Source: Neospora caninum Liverpool (taxonomy: Eukaryota > Apicomplexa > Conoidasida > Eucoccidiorida > Sarcocystidae). Taken from it: a stretch of 64,000 bases of DNA. Of the stretch, positions 48,401 to 60,076 are shown piece after piece. The stretch lies in contig NC_018398.1 in the NCBI RefSeq assembly GCF_000208865.1, positions 248,001-312,000 of the forward strand. Direction: 5' to 3'. How positions within the stretch are numbered: the stretch's first letter is position 1; every line of letters starts with the position of its first letter. The notes under the pieces are model-generated. The model was given only the letters and a program-made list of their open reading frames with translations, was not told the DNA's origin and did not search any database. Both the position numbers and the translations under genes were made by a program.

Positions 48401-49054
48401 TGAACGTGCTGCGCTTCGCGGGCTCGCCATGTCCCTTGCGCAAACGAGAACCCCGGAAACGACCGCCTTCGCCTGGTGGGCTTTCGGTTCGCCTCTCGGG
48501 TGGTGTTCTCGAGATGCACCAGCGACGACGCTTTCTGGGCCCCGGCCTCGTTCCTGCTGATGTTTCAGCGGGGACCCGTCAAGCGCTTCTTTCGGGGTGT
48601 CGGATGCTCGCGTCTCGCGCTCTTGTTCGGGCGGGAGTGCGTGCGAGGGTTCCGGTTCCTCGGGTTGCGGAACGCCTGGAGCTGCAGGAAACGGGTGCGC
48701 TTCTTCGCCTTTCAGGCTGCGCCTCGCAGCGGCAGAGAGCGGACGCGCCGTCCCTGGAAGAGGGGGGAGAGAAGAAGACGAAGCCGAACGCGAGAGACGG
48801 AGAGTGGAAGAAGAGAGCGAGACCGTGCGCCGAGCGAGAGATGGCGAAGGCGGGAGAGGCCCGGAAGACCAGGCAGCAGGCGAGGGGGATGAGGAGGGCG
48901 ACGGAGAGACGACCGGGGACGGAAGGCGCGAAGCGTGACTGGAAGGAGACCCAACTGCATGCACAGAGGAAACTGGCAACGGAGGCGGAGTCCGGTCAGC
49001 CACCCCTGCGCCGCTCCGCGCCACACACGCCTTTGGCAGAGGCGGCGAGGCCAT
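45428..49054 (-). CDS. Coiled-coil protein of unknown function
   Basis: A single uninterrupted frame encodes 1208 aa from the first ATG at 49054 (upstream the frame reaches only a TTG). The N-terminal half is Ser/Pro/Arg-rich and probably disordered. A strong coiled coil spans about residues 538-701, dense in Glu, Lys, Arg and Leu heptads (for example LRQQVSELKKALRDQQ and AKEELENSKKRLANQVKTL). The C-terminal third is acidic and Ser/Gly-rich. It has no signal peptide or membrane segment. I do not recognise a family. Long coiled coils flanked by disorder are common in coccidian cytoskeletal, apical and daughter-bud proteins, but this is only a compositional analogy. The strict codon openness over 3.6 kb, with shadow frames broken, supports real coding. 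An intron near either end cannot be excluded. Confidence 0.78.
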   Translation of the reverse strand: MASPPLPKACVARSGAGVADRTPPPLPVSSVHAVGSPSSHASRLPSPVVSPSPSSSPSPAAWSSGPLPPSPSLARRTVSLSSSTLRLSRSASSSSLPPLPGTARPLSAAARRSLKGEEAHPFPAAPGVPQPEEPEPSHALPPEQERETRASDTPKEALDGSPLKHQQERGRGPESVVAGASREHHPRGEPKAHQAKAVVSGVLVCARDMASPRSAARSGPGERGIQGAKANEKTRSFSGLSASLPLNEEVKLQFLKLTEGYTPASSNALVASTQRAESRPRLPDVSSAQPLESPLTPSPFCAAKLNEEEDDRKSTRVPSPSRSERMSSVSSATENDEEKERSYRAAFSPDLGHEPSLSLGRAHQPNPTRDPSPVHPARSLSLSSKLPVIVPGSPDRTAARIDDEKALTSTPAIPSASSPSFSSSSLSSSCAAFSCSSPSLYRSESGNLPSAWAAEASPSLRALPEPADEREDELSQSIYGSMERVLSSPRPLSPSVLSRHESPPMRRGERLPGRYPAYAAGPSTASSFVGLARTGQSLQTRLLLNLHKRREDEEEEMFQLTERHEREASALRQQVSELKKALRDQQTQEESRLAFLRERERLLASALQEKERALERERVKGEEKATLEAKLRDAEQRLDEKDWVTKLERRNLEAVWRRKLLAEREAFQSEFEKMLKAKEELENSKKRLANQVKTLRACVGWVPTPVEERTREKAREQGDRDEPETEALQRSEAGQEAEKNGPALEKRSATAQLESVGSSAHLEGGDENEAPKEKNQEARGAESGAEDPEVVPSPTDNISAVSRSLRVTSNGEEGDSAGQGKREEKGEALENVEVGRQEEPLAKGSGPDRNPFRLDSPNGSLQVDPAWTQAPGASSPSLDQSTNSPLPAESSLCGSETERDKTPGLTGCDAPARLTQLGSEKATGGVQSEESGAERGFLSRRGAVLGGRGRGGRAQGEVHAHGLLRPTMSLADEVFLAELAAAEAERGKAEERQAGEARANAPVAASRCSEAERPFTAGAAENADEKALGLAPTDCESDSLCERWGGLPTSGDDKERSFEPPFPLVVPASGAGLPALASPPGQFLDLEKQPVPEGKAQPEEGAARSCIAGNSPEASALPDKRESALSCPSRMRSLTSLARLPLSWMCPRRRSTLGDVAVNPSVRRASPSKAASGSVAKPFEDEDEATETTCLVPSRQETVALKHVEDWV

Positions 49055-51422
49055 CTCGACGGAGCAAGACCCGAGCTTTCTGTGGCCTGGAAGAGCCAAG
49101 GGGAAAGCGCAGAAGCTTTGGAAACGTCAGGTGGAGCTGAGTCCGTGTGGCAGGACGGAAAATCGAGGGGAGCGCCGGCGTAGTGCCGCGGGACGGAGGC
49201 GCTCGCGCGGGTTCTGTCAAAACCCAGGTCTCTGCAAGGCACGGATTTCTCGCTTTCGCAGATTTTCGCGCCGGCTTGCTTGATGGGAGAGATTCGTGAG
49301 GTCCTGCGCGGGGGCTTTTTCTGTTTTCACTCAAAAAAGGCGAGATTAGGACACTCTCTCGCGTGCGCGTGCTGCGGAAACCTGTTAAGACACGGGCGCC
49401 GGAACGCCCGCGCGAATGCGGCGCGTTTGAGGGGTGGCGGAACCGGCGGGTGACGACTCAAAGAAAGTGAAAAGAGGAGTGGCGAAAACGGGAAGAAGGG
49501 ACTTCGTGCCTCAGCCGTTCCCCAAGCAAGGACACAAGCAAAGAGGAAAAAGCGTTGAAACACGGAGAGAAAAGCTGCAGTTTTCAGTTTTTCTCGCCTC
49601 GCTTGCCTGATCCTGTCTTGACGGAGCAGGGCTGACTGCCTGACCCCCCCCCCCCAAGTGGCCACGGGTGCCCCCAGTGGCTAGCGAAAATTGCAGGTCC
49701 TGATAGGTGGTGGGTCTCGTTGCTTTTCTCCTGTTTAACCACGCTTTTGTCAGTTTGGCAAAAGTCGACGGAAGGCCAGCTTCAACGAAAAACAAGAAAG
49801 TCTGCGAGAGGCGGAGGAACGCGAAAGAGCGGCTTTTTCTTTCTCTGTCGGGGCAAGGGGTAGGTAGGGGGGCTCAACCGACTTGCCAACTTCTCCCGCC
49901 TTGCCCATCGCGTCTTTCGGGCGCAGATGCTCGACTGATGACGGCTAGGCACGACGGCGGCCAGTGCCACGAGGTTCCATTTCTCACGAGGCGCGGAGAG
50001 AAAACCCCCAGGTTTGAATTGGAGAGGAAAGAGCAAAGCCGTCAGCTCTACGAGAGAAAAAACGTCACGGCGACGTGCAAAAAAGTTTGACACACGGGGG
50101 TGGAGCGATTGTGGTGCGATGCGTGGGACGAATCTTCATGTAGAGAAAAAGGACGGAAGTGACCTTCTGGGCATCCCTGAAGGAACACAAGTAAAAACGG
50201 TTCTTACAGTGGTCACGTGTGCTACGCATCACAGCGCAAAAATATCAGGTTGCTATCTCTGGAGTTTGCAGGCGACGTTCTCTCAGGACGTTGCCACACC
50301 CAAACCCTCGCAAGTGTCTGTACGGCCGGTTTAAAGCGAATACCACTGTCTGAATACCAAGCAGCTCCGTACTCGCTGGAATAGCGACCTTCAATTACAA
50401 ACGGGCGCCGCTAAATACATCCACGGATGAAATCGTGCGAAATACGACCGCAAGTGTCCTAAGGGAGTGCGGCGCACGCTGGTCTCATGCTTCAACTCCA
50501 AGTAGGCTAGTGTGTGTATTTCTCAACTGCCTGTCTCCTAGTCTGGGTAGGTGGACGCTTCGAGTCCACAGTCCCACACCAATTGTGCAGACAGAATCCA
50601 GGAATAGAGAACTCGTGAGCGTTGGACCGCTGGGTCACGCTAGCTGTTGCGGCATTTCAACTGGTCTGTATTTCCTGAAAACGTTGACCCAGAATGTGGG
50701 CATTTGTACATTCGAGAGAGTTGCTGCACTGCTTGTCTTCCTCAGCAGTTTCGAAGAAGCGGCCGGTCCGGAGTACTCAGTCTTACAAACTCCCCGCGAG
50801 GTTATTCTTAAGGGCTAGAAAAATTGCTCCGTACACGGACTGTTTAAAATGGTTTCCCTAAGGTTGCTGGGATCGTACGTTGTCTCCCGTGCCGCCTCCG
50901 AAACTAGGAGGCAAACATGTAAAACTGTGCCATGCGGTGGCATAATCCCGTGATCGCGTACTCGTGTGTATCTCCGTTCCCTGTGTAGGGTCAAGATATG
51001 GAAGTGACTCGCACGTTCCTATGTCTGTCGGTGCCGGTGGCTACTAGGGGAGAACGTGACCGGCACATGGTCGTGAACAGAAAGGCAGTTTGCCCCGCTG
51101 GATATAAACGAATCAACGACCTTCGCCACGCAGGAACTGACGTTTCGGTTAACGGCTGAAAACCACACGTACGAGTCGAAATTGAGTCGTTCACTGCGGC
51201 AAAGTTGTGATCCAGTTTCTAGACTCACAGAAGAGGCGTCCTGCAGCAACCTACTTTGCCTTGCAACACTAAAGGGAGGCGCTGGTTCTGAAAGCAAGAC
51301 GCGCCGCAGCAACGCAGCCCTTCACGACCTGACGAGCTCGAGGCAGTTTTCATACAAAGGATGCGTTGTCTTTCATGGTCACACTATACTCCACCGTTTG
51401 CTTGTCACTCCAGAACATTCGT
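49055..51422. other. Intergenic region between the coiled-coil gene and the SRS gene
   Basis: The right part should hold the 3' UTR of the SRS gene and the left part the promoter and 5' UTR of the coiled-coil gene. It includes a C-run (49644-49655). From about 50.1 kb the sequence loses the coccidian TA tracts and looks closer to even base composition. Open frames such as plus 50435-50818 have no SRS cysteine pattern and were not called. Confidence 0.5.
49644..49655. repeat. 12-base C homopolymer
   Basis: Twelve consecutive C about 590 bases upstream of the coiled-coil gene's ATG. The length is prone to sequencing error. Confidence 0.85.
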
Positions 51423-52496
51423 TTAAGCAACAGTATGAAGCCCAACAACGATCACAAGGGACAGAAAAGCGATGCCAGGGGCTGAAGCAGACGAAACGAG
51501 AGTTCCTGATGGACGCTCAGCCCCAACTGCCTCCTGTGATCGAGCTGCCACGTTTACTCTGACATTGCAAAAAGGCCCCGCGTCGACAGTGCTTGAGCAC
51601 CCGACTAGGAATGTTGTAGGTTTGGTGGGGAATTCACCTTCTGGAATTGTGAAAACAGTGCCTGCAGGCGAGTTGGGCTTACCCTTCCACCACTTTGTGC
51701 TGAAATTCGTGAAGAGTTTCGTCATATGTTGCGCGACACAGTGTTGCGGGTCCACAGATTGCCCTGAACAGTACTGAAGGCTGTATGTCGATGGCTGAGG
51801 AAAGTGATTTTCTCCGCACTGAATCGCGATCGAATTGTTGTCTTCTGACATGCTCAGCTCAAGATTTACCGGTTCCGCTTCTGAGTACCCACACGTCGCC
51901 TTTTGGCGAGTCACAACCGCTGCCGCAGGCTCGACCGTGACGGTAATAAAGCAGTACTCATTCCCCGTATATCGGCATCCAACCTTGAATTGTTGCTTCT
52001 GTGGGGGAAACCCATCAGAGGGGATTTTGAATTTGTAGGTTGCGTTGTCGTCTACAAAAGTTTCGGTGTACCACAGATCTTGTGCTTTTGGAAGGTACTC
52101 AGTCAAGAGCTGACTATTTCTGTCGCAATCGGTTTTGTCCGTTGCTGACACAGAACACACGCGTGGGTACCTCTTGGCGCCGTCTAAGGGCATAAACTCG
52201 CCGCCCTCTCTGCACTCGATAGACATCTCGGGAGCTTTTACACTCAGCACCACAGCACCAACAACCTCTTCCGCCACCTCTTGTGGTGAACACCTGTAGG
52301 AGTTCGGGCCCGTACTTTCCAGGGTGCCGAAGTACTTCTTGGTGACGTTCCGCTTCTTCGCTTCGACAAGCGACACATTATTTCCGGTAACAAGCAGCAC
52401 AGATAAAACCAGGAACCACACTAAAAACAAAATACGACCCGGTGCCGACCGCTTTGCCAGTCCCGCGGGACCACTACTGCACGGGCACGCAAACAT
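51423..52496 (-). CDS. SRS-family (SAG1-related) GPI-anchored surface antigen, two domains
   Basis: The single-exon frame encodes 357 aa from the ATG at 52496; the frame stays open upstream to 52817, but that part has no antigen features. Residues about 21-46 form a signal peptide (ILFLVWFLVLSVLLV). Two SRS domains each keep six cysteines: C69, C95, C114, C124, C174, C182 and C202, C227, C243, C253, C300, C310. The shared signature FKVGC/FLVGC near the fifth cysteine is present in both. The C-terminus (residues about 337-357) is a hydrophobic GPI-addition signal after a small-residue stretch. Potential N-glycosylation sites occur at NVT, NAT and NFS. SRS proteins coat the zoite and cyst-stage surface and take part in host-cell attachment and immune recognition. 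The specific member and stage cannot be told from sequence alone. Confidence 0.95.
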   Translation of the reverse strand: MFACPCSSGPAGLAKRSAPGRILFLVWFLVLSVLLVTGNNVSLVEAKKRNVTKKYFGTLESTGPNSYRCSPQEVAEEVVGAVVLSVKAPEMSIECREGGEFMPLDGAKRYPRVCSVSATDKTDCDRNSQLLTEYLPKAQDLWYTETFVDDNATYKFKIPSDGFPPQKQQFKVGCRYTGNEYCFITVTVEPAAAVVTRQKATCGYSEAEPVNLELSMSEDNNSIAIQCGENHFPQPSTYSLQYCSGQSVDPQHCVAQHMTKLFTNFSTKWWKGKPNSPAGTVFTIPEGEFPTKPTTFLVGCSSTVDAGPFCNVRVNVAARSQEAVGAERPSGTLVSSASAPGIAFLSLVIVVGLHTVA

Positions 52497-54320
52497 CGTG
52501 TGACTCGCACAGGTGACACACCGAGTACGCTCACAAAGTCCTGCTATATGATAGCAGCATAGACTGGCTCCTGGCCACAAGGTTAACGGAAAGTAACCCA
52601 CCTCCTTGTGGATCAAATCACCAGACTGCGCGAAACCACACAAATACAGGCTTCGGACATATACAAATGCTAGCACCGACGAATCCGAAAGGAGCCTGCG
52701 CCTCGAGGAGGGGCGGAAAAGCAAATTCGTTTCGTTAACCTGGAGGGGTGTGGAAATCGGTAACCGCTTGCTTCTTGTTTGGAGAAAGGCGTGACGGCAT
52801 GCCGCAAAGATGTGCATTCATACGCCAGGCCTCTTCTTCCGATCTAGCAGCGGAGAAACAAAATTATGGAAGTGCTGCAGGGAACGTGGCACCTCAGCCG
52901 CGAAGCGCCCGGCGGCTAAATGCTGTGCCGCCCGGCTCCCGTTTCTTTTCGTCGCAAAACCGAGCAACCACATTGGTGGGTGGTGACCCCAAAACAGCTC
53001 TGCAGGATGTGAACATCGAAGTTAGGAATGCTCTCAGGGAGCATCACTTGCATCCGCAGGAGGGCGGGTTTTTTCTGAAGGAATGTGCTATAAATTCCCT
53101 GGTCGACTGCGTTCCGATAGTTCGGCCACAAGTATCCACGTGTAGCACTCAGTTTAGTCCTACGCTGTATTTCTGTGAGGTTCTCCTGGCCGATTCCTGA
53201 CAGGGGCCACAAATCTGCTCGGGTTGCCGTTGCGACATTTTGTTTCAAGCTGGACCACGGCGGTCACGTGAGATTGTTTCGAAACCTTGACCGCTGGTTT
53301 CACTCCTTTGCACCCCAGCGTCCCAAGCGTCAGGCAAACCCGGACGCTTTGCTGGACGCGTGTGGTCGGCAGCACAGAGGAAGGCGATCCTCAGAGGAGC
53401 GTCACTCGTAGTAGTAGCGTGACCGGCTCGTTGCATCAGTAATCAGCAGCGAAGTCACGCCCCGATCCGGCGTCCTGTTTTGTCAGCGAGACACCACGGC
53501 AACATGTGCAGCACACCTTCCATCCTGACATTTTTGCCCCGCCAACGTTAGCGCATAGGACGAAACACCGCCACCTAAAACACCCCGCTCCTTTCTGTTT
53601 CAGTGAAACTGCACACAGCAAACCGGATCCCTCCAACGGCCTTTGCGGGAGCCTGGTTAGCGAGTGAGGTCCAGCCTAGCTCAGCACAGCTTCGCGGCTT
53701 CTCCGCGCCGTACCGGTGTTACGACGTAATCAAACTGCTTCCTTGCGGCAGAATCGAAGGGAACAAACGACTTGGTAGGACAGGGGATGAGTGGCCGCGA
53801 CGAGACATTCGACGAAAATCGTTCCACAAAATACCGGAAACGAGAGCCCCGTAGAGAACCGGGGTCACACGGCCAACAACGAAACAACTTCGCGGAGTGG
53901 CCAGCGGCAACTTTTCGCGATGCAGACAATACTGTGACGATGGCAAACCGGCAACTGCGCAGAAGAATTCCCCAGATGGAGTTCTGCGCTAACGTGTTTA
54001 AATCGGTGCTTGCCTCTTTTGTAGCATTCGTCCTGCGGCCAGCGTCCCAGACTGTGAGGGGCAACACGGTGTATGTACACCGCGTGCTCGCCGCAAACGG
54101 GCTACAGATGCCCACTTGCACAATCGCGGGGGTGCTAGTCGACGATGGGGCTGTGACACCTCGATAACTGCCTCTTTGTTGCCCCGTACGCTCAAGAAAT
54201 GAGGAGAAAGGCAATTCCAAACAACAGAGAGGCGTCACGCACTCGGCTGTGAGTGCCTCGGCGCGCGAACCGCCTGCTTTTCACACCAGCCGCCTGAAGA
54301 AATCCCGAGTCAGGACGCCG
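52497..54320. other. Divergent intergenic region between the SRS gene and the helical-repeat gene
   Basis: Both flanking genes read outward, so this 1.8 kb should hold two promoters. It has no TA tracts. Overlapping open frames (plus 52748-53200 and 53772-54167, minus 53681-54238) have no domain, and the plus and minus ones overlap. They were left uncalled, though a small expressed gene near 53.7-54.2 kb is possible. Confidence 0.5.
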
Positions 54321-57300
54321 ATGTCGCATCACAAAAAGCCGCAAAGCGCCGTCGTCGAGCAAATCATCAACTGGAAACTCTCCCCTTGGCTCGAGGCCTC
54401 CCATCTGCCCCTGCTTCAGAGATCCTGGCCGGTCTCGCGCGTCAAACGCCTTTCTTTCCCCTCGTCCGTGGATGTGTCCTGCGGCAAGTTGGTCCTTAAC
54501 TCTGAATCTTGTCCTGTCTTCGGCTGCTCGCTTTCTTCGGCGATGTCTTCGCTTCGCTGGATCTTCTGCCCTTCTTCCTCTGTCTGTCCTCTCTCTGGCT
54601 TTTCTTCCGATGCTTGCCTCTCCCCGTCGTTCGCTCGACCGGCGCGTTCTCGGTGCTCTCCGGGTGCCTCGCCGCACGGTGTCTCGTCTTCTCGTCTCTC
54701 TTCTTCGCCTGCCTTTTGTCGGCCCTTCTGTCTGGGTCGCAATCGTCTGCCACTGTACGCTGTCCTATCTGTTTCTTCCTCGCGCCCAACCTTGTCCCCG
54801 TCCTCGCGCTCTGCCGTCTCTTTTTATTCTTCCTGTTCATCCGCTTCCGCCTCTTCTTCTTTCTCCTGTCTCTCAGCCTTCCCTCCCGCCCTCTCGCCTT
54901 TCACGCGTATTTCTTCTTGTCCCTTCTCTTCGGGTCGTCCACGGCATGTGGCGAGTCGCCAGGTAGATGGAGATGCACGCACCGGTGTTGGCCGAGGCGT
55001 CGCCACGTGCCTCGCCGAGAATGCGAGCTCGGACCAGACACAGGAGAGAACGTGGGAAAGTGAGAGCGTCCCCTCATTTTCTCATTTGACCCCCGAGTCG
55101 TCCTCTTCAGCATCGACATCGCAGCGACAGAAAAACGCTCTCTTTGATCTCTCGTGGCCGGCAGTCTCCTCGGGCATCCCCGGCGACGCATTCGTCGAGT
55201 TCACCACCGAGAATGTGCAGGCGATGACGCGTCGGGATGCGAGACGCGAGAACGAAGAGAATCCAGAGCGTGAGGAGCTTCCTGCGGGTCTCGAGGCGTT
55301 CGGAAGAACACGAGGAAAGAGAATCGCTGGAGAGGGAGAAGACGCGACGGAGTCTTTCCGTGGAGAGAGACACAAAAAAAGAGAACGAGGACGGCGGACA
55401 CCGCGAATCAAAGTCTTCTCTCTCAGTTCCGCTCCAAAAGGCAAAAGCAGAAGAACCACCCCGCGCGAGCACGTGCTCTCTCCTTCTCTTCCTTCGTCCC
55501 CTCCTGCCTCTCTTTTCGCGCCGATTGATGACACCCAGCTGTTTTCTTTGGCGCCTGCTTCGCTGGGTTTCCAGGAACTTCTGTACGTTCTCGGCCGGGC
55601 GAGCCTCTTGCTGAGAGAACAAGAAGGAAGAAAGGAAAGACACATGCATGTCCCAGAACTCGTGGATTCCCCTTGTTATTCTCCAGCGTCTGCCGCGTCC
55701 GCGCCTCCGGTGTCTCCATCCTCTTCGTCTTCGCCGCTCTCTTCTTCTACCCGTTCTTCGTTTTCCTGTGATGGAGACCTCGACGCAGGCGAAGATATCC
55801 TCAGGGTGAGAGGCGGCGACGAGTTGCCTCTTTCTTCTTCCTCTTCAGTTTCCTCCTCAACTGCGCTGCAGCTTGGTTCTCGTGAACGGGCATGTGCGCC
55901 GGATTCTTGCGAACAAACCGCCGCGGAGGATCTTCTCGGCGTCGGAACGCATGCAGAATCTCACAGGTGTTTCCGGCGTGCTCAACTCGTTTTCTGGACG
56001 AAACTGCTCGAGCGCCTAACGTCGCTCCTCTCTTCTCTTAAGCCGCGCGAGTTCACGCGAGCTGTACAGACACTCGGCTACGCACGCCCTCTGTTGTTGC
56101 AGCTTGCTACGGAGTGCCAAGACCCGCACACGGACTCGCACCCCGCAGCAAAAACCACGAACACCTCAGGCGTACAGTGTCACCGCAAAACACGCTCTGA
56201 CGCCAGCCGCTCTTCAGCGTCTTCTGCCGCGCCTTCCTTTCCTTCCTTTTCTTCGTCGCTTTCCTCTCCTTCCTCTCTTTTTCCTTCTTTGAGCCGGAGT
56301 GAAGCGGGAGCCACTCCAGCGAGGAGAAAAGAAGACGCGGCAGCAAAAAAGGCAGAAGACGAGAGAGTGGGTGACGCCTTTCTAGCTGTGGACCGATCGC
56401 TGGTTGTCCAGCTGAGGAGACAGGTGGGCCTCCGGGCGAATGCGTTTCACGGCGAGTGTCTCTCGAGAATCTTTTACGGCATGGTCAAGGGGCATATGGA
56501 GAACGATGCACAGTTCATCGATTTCCTTACTTCTGAAGGTGAGACACGCGACGACACCTGCACGCTCGCATTCTATCCTTTTCTCTGCCGCTTTATTTGT
56601 CGCTCTGTGTACCTCTCGGTATCGCTCTGTGTCCCTCTCGGTATCTCTCTCGGTCTATATCTCTACTGTCTCTCTCTGTGTCTCCCTATTGGTCTGTCTT
56701 TCTTGCTTTCTATCCTCTTCGGCGTGCTGTATACGTGCAGCATCCAGGCAAAAGGTTGCATGGGTCCGCTCGTGTCTGTAGACAGGTCGAGGGCCTGAAT
56801 GTGTGGATGCATGCGCGATTCCATCGTTCCCGTTTCGACAAAAGGTCGCGTGCACTATCTGTCGCCGCCGTTCCTTCTTTCTGCGGAGAAACGCGTCGTT
56901 CCCGATGCGTTCGCGTTCAGTTTTGGAGCGTCTCGAGAGGAAACTCCGGCCCTGGCAGCTGCAGCGGATTTTCCAAGCGGCCTTCAACTCGCCTCAGGTG
57001 TCTCGACACTTCAAGTCTGTTCTCTGCACGCATCTCGTCTCTCGCCTCGCGTTCCTCCCCGGACAGGTGAAGCGCAGCGTTCTCCAGAAGAAACGAACGC
57101 GTCCAGAGAAAGACTAAAAAAAGAGAAAAAGAGATGAGAGAGAAAACGGAGAGCGCAGTTTCGGAGCGTGGCTGTGAGAGGGGACTGTCGACTCCGTCGC
57201 GGTGTGTGCGTGATCAGTGAGTCTGTTTTTTCTGGACGTTTGAAAAGACATGGGGGGGGGAGAGAAACAGACACCCCGGAAGAGAACCGCGTTTGTTTTG

Positions 57301-60045
57301 CATGCGCACTGAGGCGTGGTGCTGGCTTGCTTCTGTTCCTTTTTTTGTGTCCGCCCCGCTTCATTCGCTGCAGCCCTTTCCCCTCCAACTTCTTTCTCAG
57401 TTTTCGCCTCTCGTTTTCGGCCCGTGTGACGCGAGCCTGCCGCGCCCTCCTCACTGGGTTGTCTCGCTTTCGCGCGCTGCCTTCGCCAGTCCTTCCCTTT
57501 CCTCGCATTCTGCCTTGTTGTGTAGCCAGGTGCTGCCGCGTTTCACGTGTTCCAGCTTCGCACAAGTTCGCGCGTTTCGCTTTTGGGGATCTGCGTCCCA
57601 GTTCTCCTCTCGCGGAACAGCACTGACGACAAAATGTATTTGGGTGCCTTAACAATCCAGATCTTTTCCAGCTGCGCGACGTTCACCCCTTCGTCGCGCA
57701 TGCCCTTCTCTATCAGCGTCCTGGTGGGCGTGCTTTTTTTCCGGAAATACTCTGCATGCGCATCCATCCTCTGTGCGTGCATGCGCAGAGCTTGGCGGAC
57801 TTCCTGCCCAAGTGTGCGGAGTTGGGACTCGCCAAGAAGGTCGAGAACGTCGTCAAGATCAATGTCATTTCTGGAAAACGGTGCGTTTCCCTCAGAGGCA
57901 TTCGAACAATGGAAGAAGTGTTTCGTCGCACTTACAACTGGTGACCGTGAAGAGCAGAGCCCTTGGATCCGGGAAGCAAAGAGATAAAAAAAACACAACC
58001 AGGCGTTTGGACGAGCGGGTGGAGGCTCAAACGCTGGAGACAGAATCGCACGAACCTCAACGGCGTGGAGGCAGCGGAAAGGTTCGTTCTCCTGTTCTCA
58101 CCGCTCTGATGCATGTGAGTATTCTTTGCTTCTCGCGCCTCACAGGCTGCGGGCGTGGCAAGACACGACTCTTCTCATCTCCCTCGGATACCCACTGGTG
58201 ATGTACGACTTGATCTCACCTGGAAATGCGGTAGGCGAGAGGCGAAGAAAGACACACGCAGCAAATGCGCCGCCACGTCAGAACCAGCAAACACGACTGG
58301 AAGAGACAAGAAGCCCTAAACCCTAAAGGAACCAGACAGCGGAATGCGGTGCTTGTGGACCTTCATGTACAGACCGATGCACTTCGATCCGCGTCTCCAT
58401 CCATGTATGCTGAAGTATCTAGTCCGGTGTGCGTTCGCGCATGTGCAGATCTATGTATATTTGTGTTTCGTTTCGGTCCCTTTATGGAGAGGAGGCTTGC
58501 TCACTGCTGCGTAGTTACAGAGAGTTGTGTGTCTCTGTGCGCACGCATGCTTTCCTGCGCCTCGTTTCCGGCTTTTGGCAGGGTCCAGTTTCTGTCTCCG
58601 TCCCCCGCTCTATCAACGGACGCCGCAGTTTCTGTCTGCAAAGGCCTGTTGCTGCTGGCGGTCTCCCGCCACTCTTGCAGGTGTGCTCTCAAGTGCATGC
58701 AGTCTCTCTGCATGCAGACGCCCGAAACGCTTCTGCTGTGTTCTGCACAGGTCGCCCTCTTTCGACGACTGCGCGAGCTTAAAGTGGAGACGGCGTATCC
58801 GCCGCTCGACGCTTCACTCGTGGGGGCCCAGCAGGTTCGTTTCCCTGATAAGAGGAACAGGATCTCAACCGCAAACCGCGTTTCCTTTCGGAGCGTTTGT
58901 GTGTGCGTCTTACACAAGAAGGAATTCTACACGACTGCTGTTCGAAGCTGCAACGCCATGCAAAGATTTCTCCCTTTCTCTGTCTCTATACATACATATA
59001 TATTATCCTTGTCTTGTTACAGATCGGTTTCGAAAGCCGCGAGAGACTTTATTTGCCTACCAAAACGTTCAGCGCACGCCTTATACGCCACCACGTAGAA
59101 ACTATACTTATTGGGGAATGTTTCAGGGTAAAGAGACTTCCTTGTTCATGACGCATCTTCACGGCTTCTCGATGTCTCTGAGTCTCTTGGCTCCGAGTCT
59201 TCTCGCTCGCCCTGAAGGCCACTATGGCAACTCTCAGAGCGCTTTTCTCGACATCTACATGATTCATTTTCAAACATCCACATCGAGATCTCTCTGTCTA
59301 CCCATCTCTATATGTGTATGTATAAGTGGATGTGTGCGTAAATATGGACGTAAGGGTGGATGGTGTGTACGAGAAATTTTACGGAGCGCTCTTTTTGCTG
59401 GTGTTTTCTGTGCTTCGTTCGCGTTTCTGGAGCTCATAAGGGTGTCTGGGAAACTTCCGCTAATATCTGCCTGTCCCTGGTTCTTCTCTTGTTGCCGTGT
59501 CTTCTTCGTTTTCTCCCTCTCGTGTCTTTTCACATTCGTTTCTCGCTTTTTCAGCTGACCTCGCTCCCTCTGTGCGTCTCCTGCGGTTTCTTGCCAGGTT
59601 CTTGGGGAGCATCGCCGGGTTGTTCGGCGTGTGAACGCAGCCCTCGTTCCTCTCAAGCTCATGGAGGCGCGACTGCGCGTCTTTCGACCGAATGTCAGTT
59701 TTTTGCTCAGCAAACAGATCAGTCAGAAGACTGCATTTTTTTAAGATGTCGCCACTCCACTTTTACATTCGGTACATTTTGAGACCCAAATTGATCCTCG
59801 TATAAGCCCCAAGCACACTGGCCGCGGAGCTATCGAAATCGTTCTCTGATGTCTTTTCTTCAAGGGGGCGAAGGGAGCTTTGCGTCTCGGTTTCAGTTTT
59901 GCTCGACACTTCTCTTCCATCCCCGTCTGCATGCGTGTTCTCTCGGGCGCAAGCGTCCGGACATACTCTTGCCTCTCGCTCTACTCTCCATGAACATGCA
60001 TTCAACTGTACACTACATGCATTCAAAGGATACGACATATGTAGA

Positions 60046-60076
<31 letters not shown>

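Noticed and set aside
52496..52817. 107-residue N-terminal extension of the SRS protein
   Set aside because: The ATG at 52496 places the signal peptide near the N-terminus as in the SRS family; the extension has no antigen features.
53681..54238. 185-codon minus-strand frame between the SRS and helical-repeat genes
   Set aside because: It has no SRS cysteine pattern, no domain, and overlaps an equally plausible plus-strand frame.
57722..57787. 66-base intron-like segment inside exon 3 of the helical-repeat gene
   Set aside because: The acceptor looks good but no phase-compatible GT donor exists; read-through keeps the frame.
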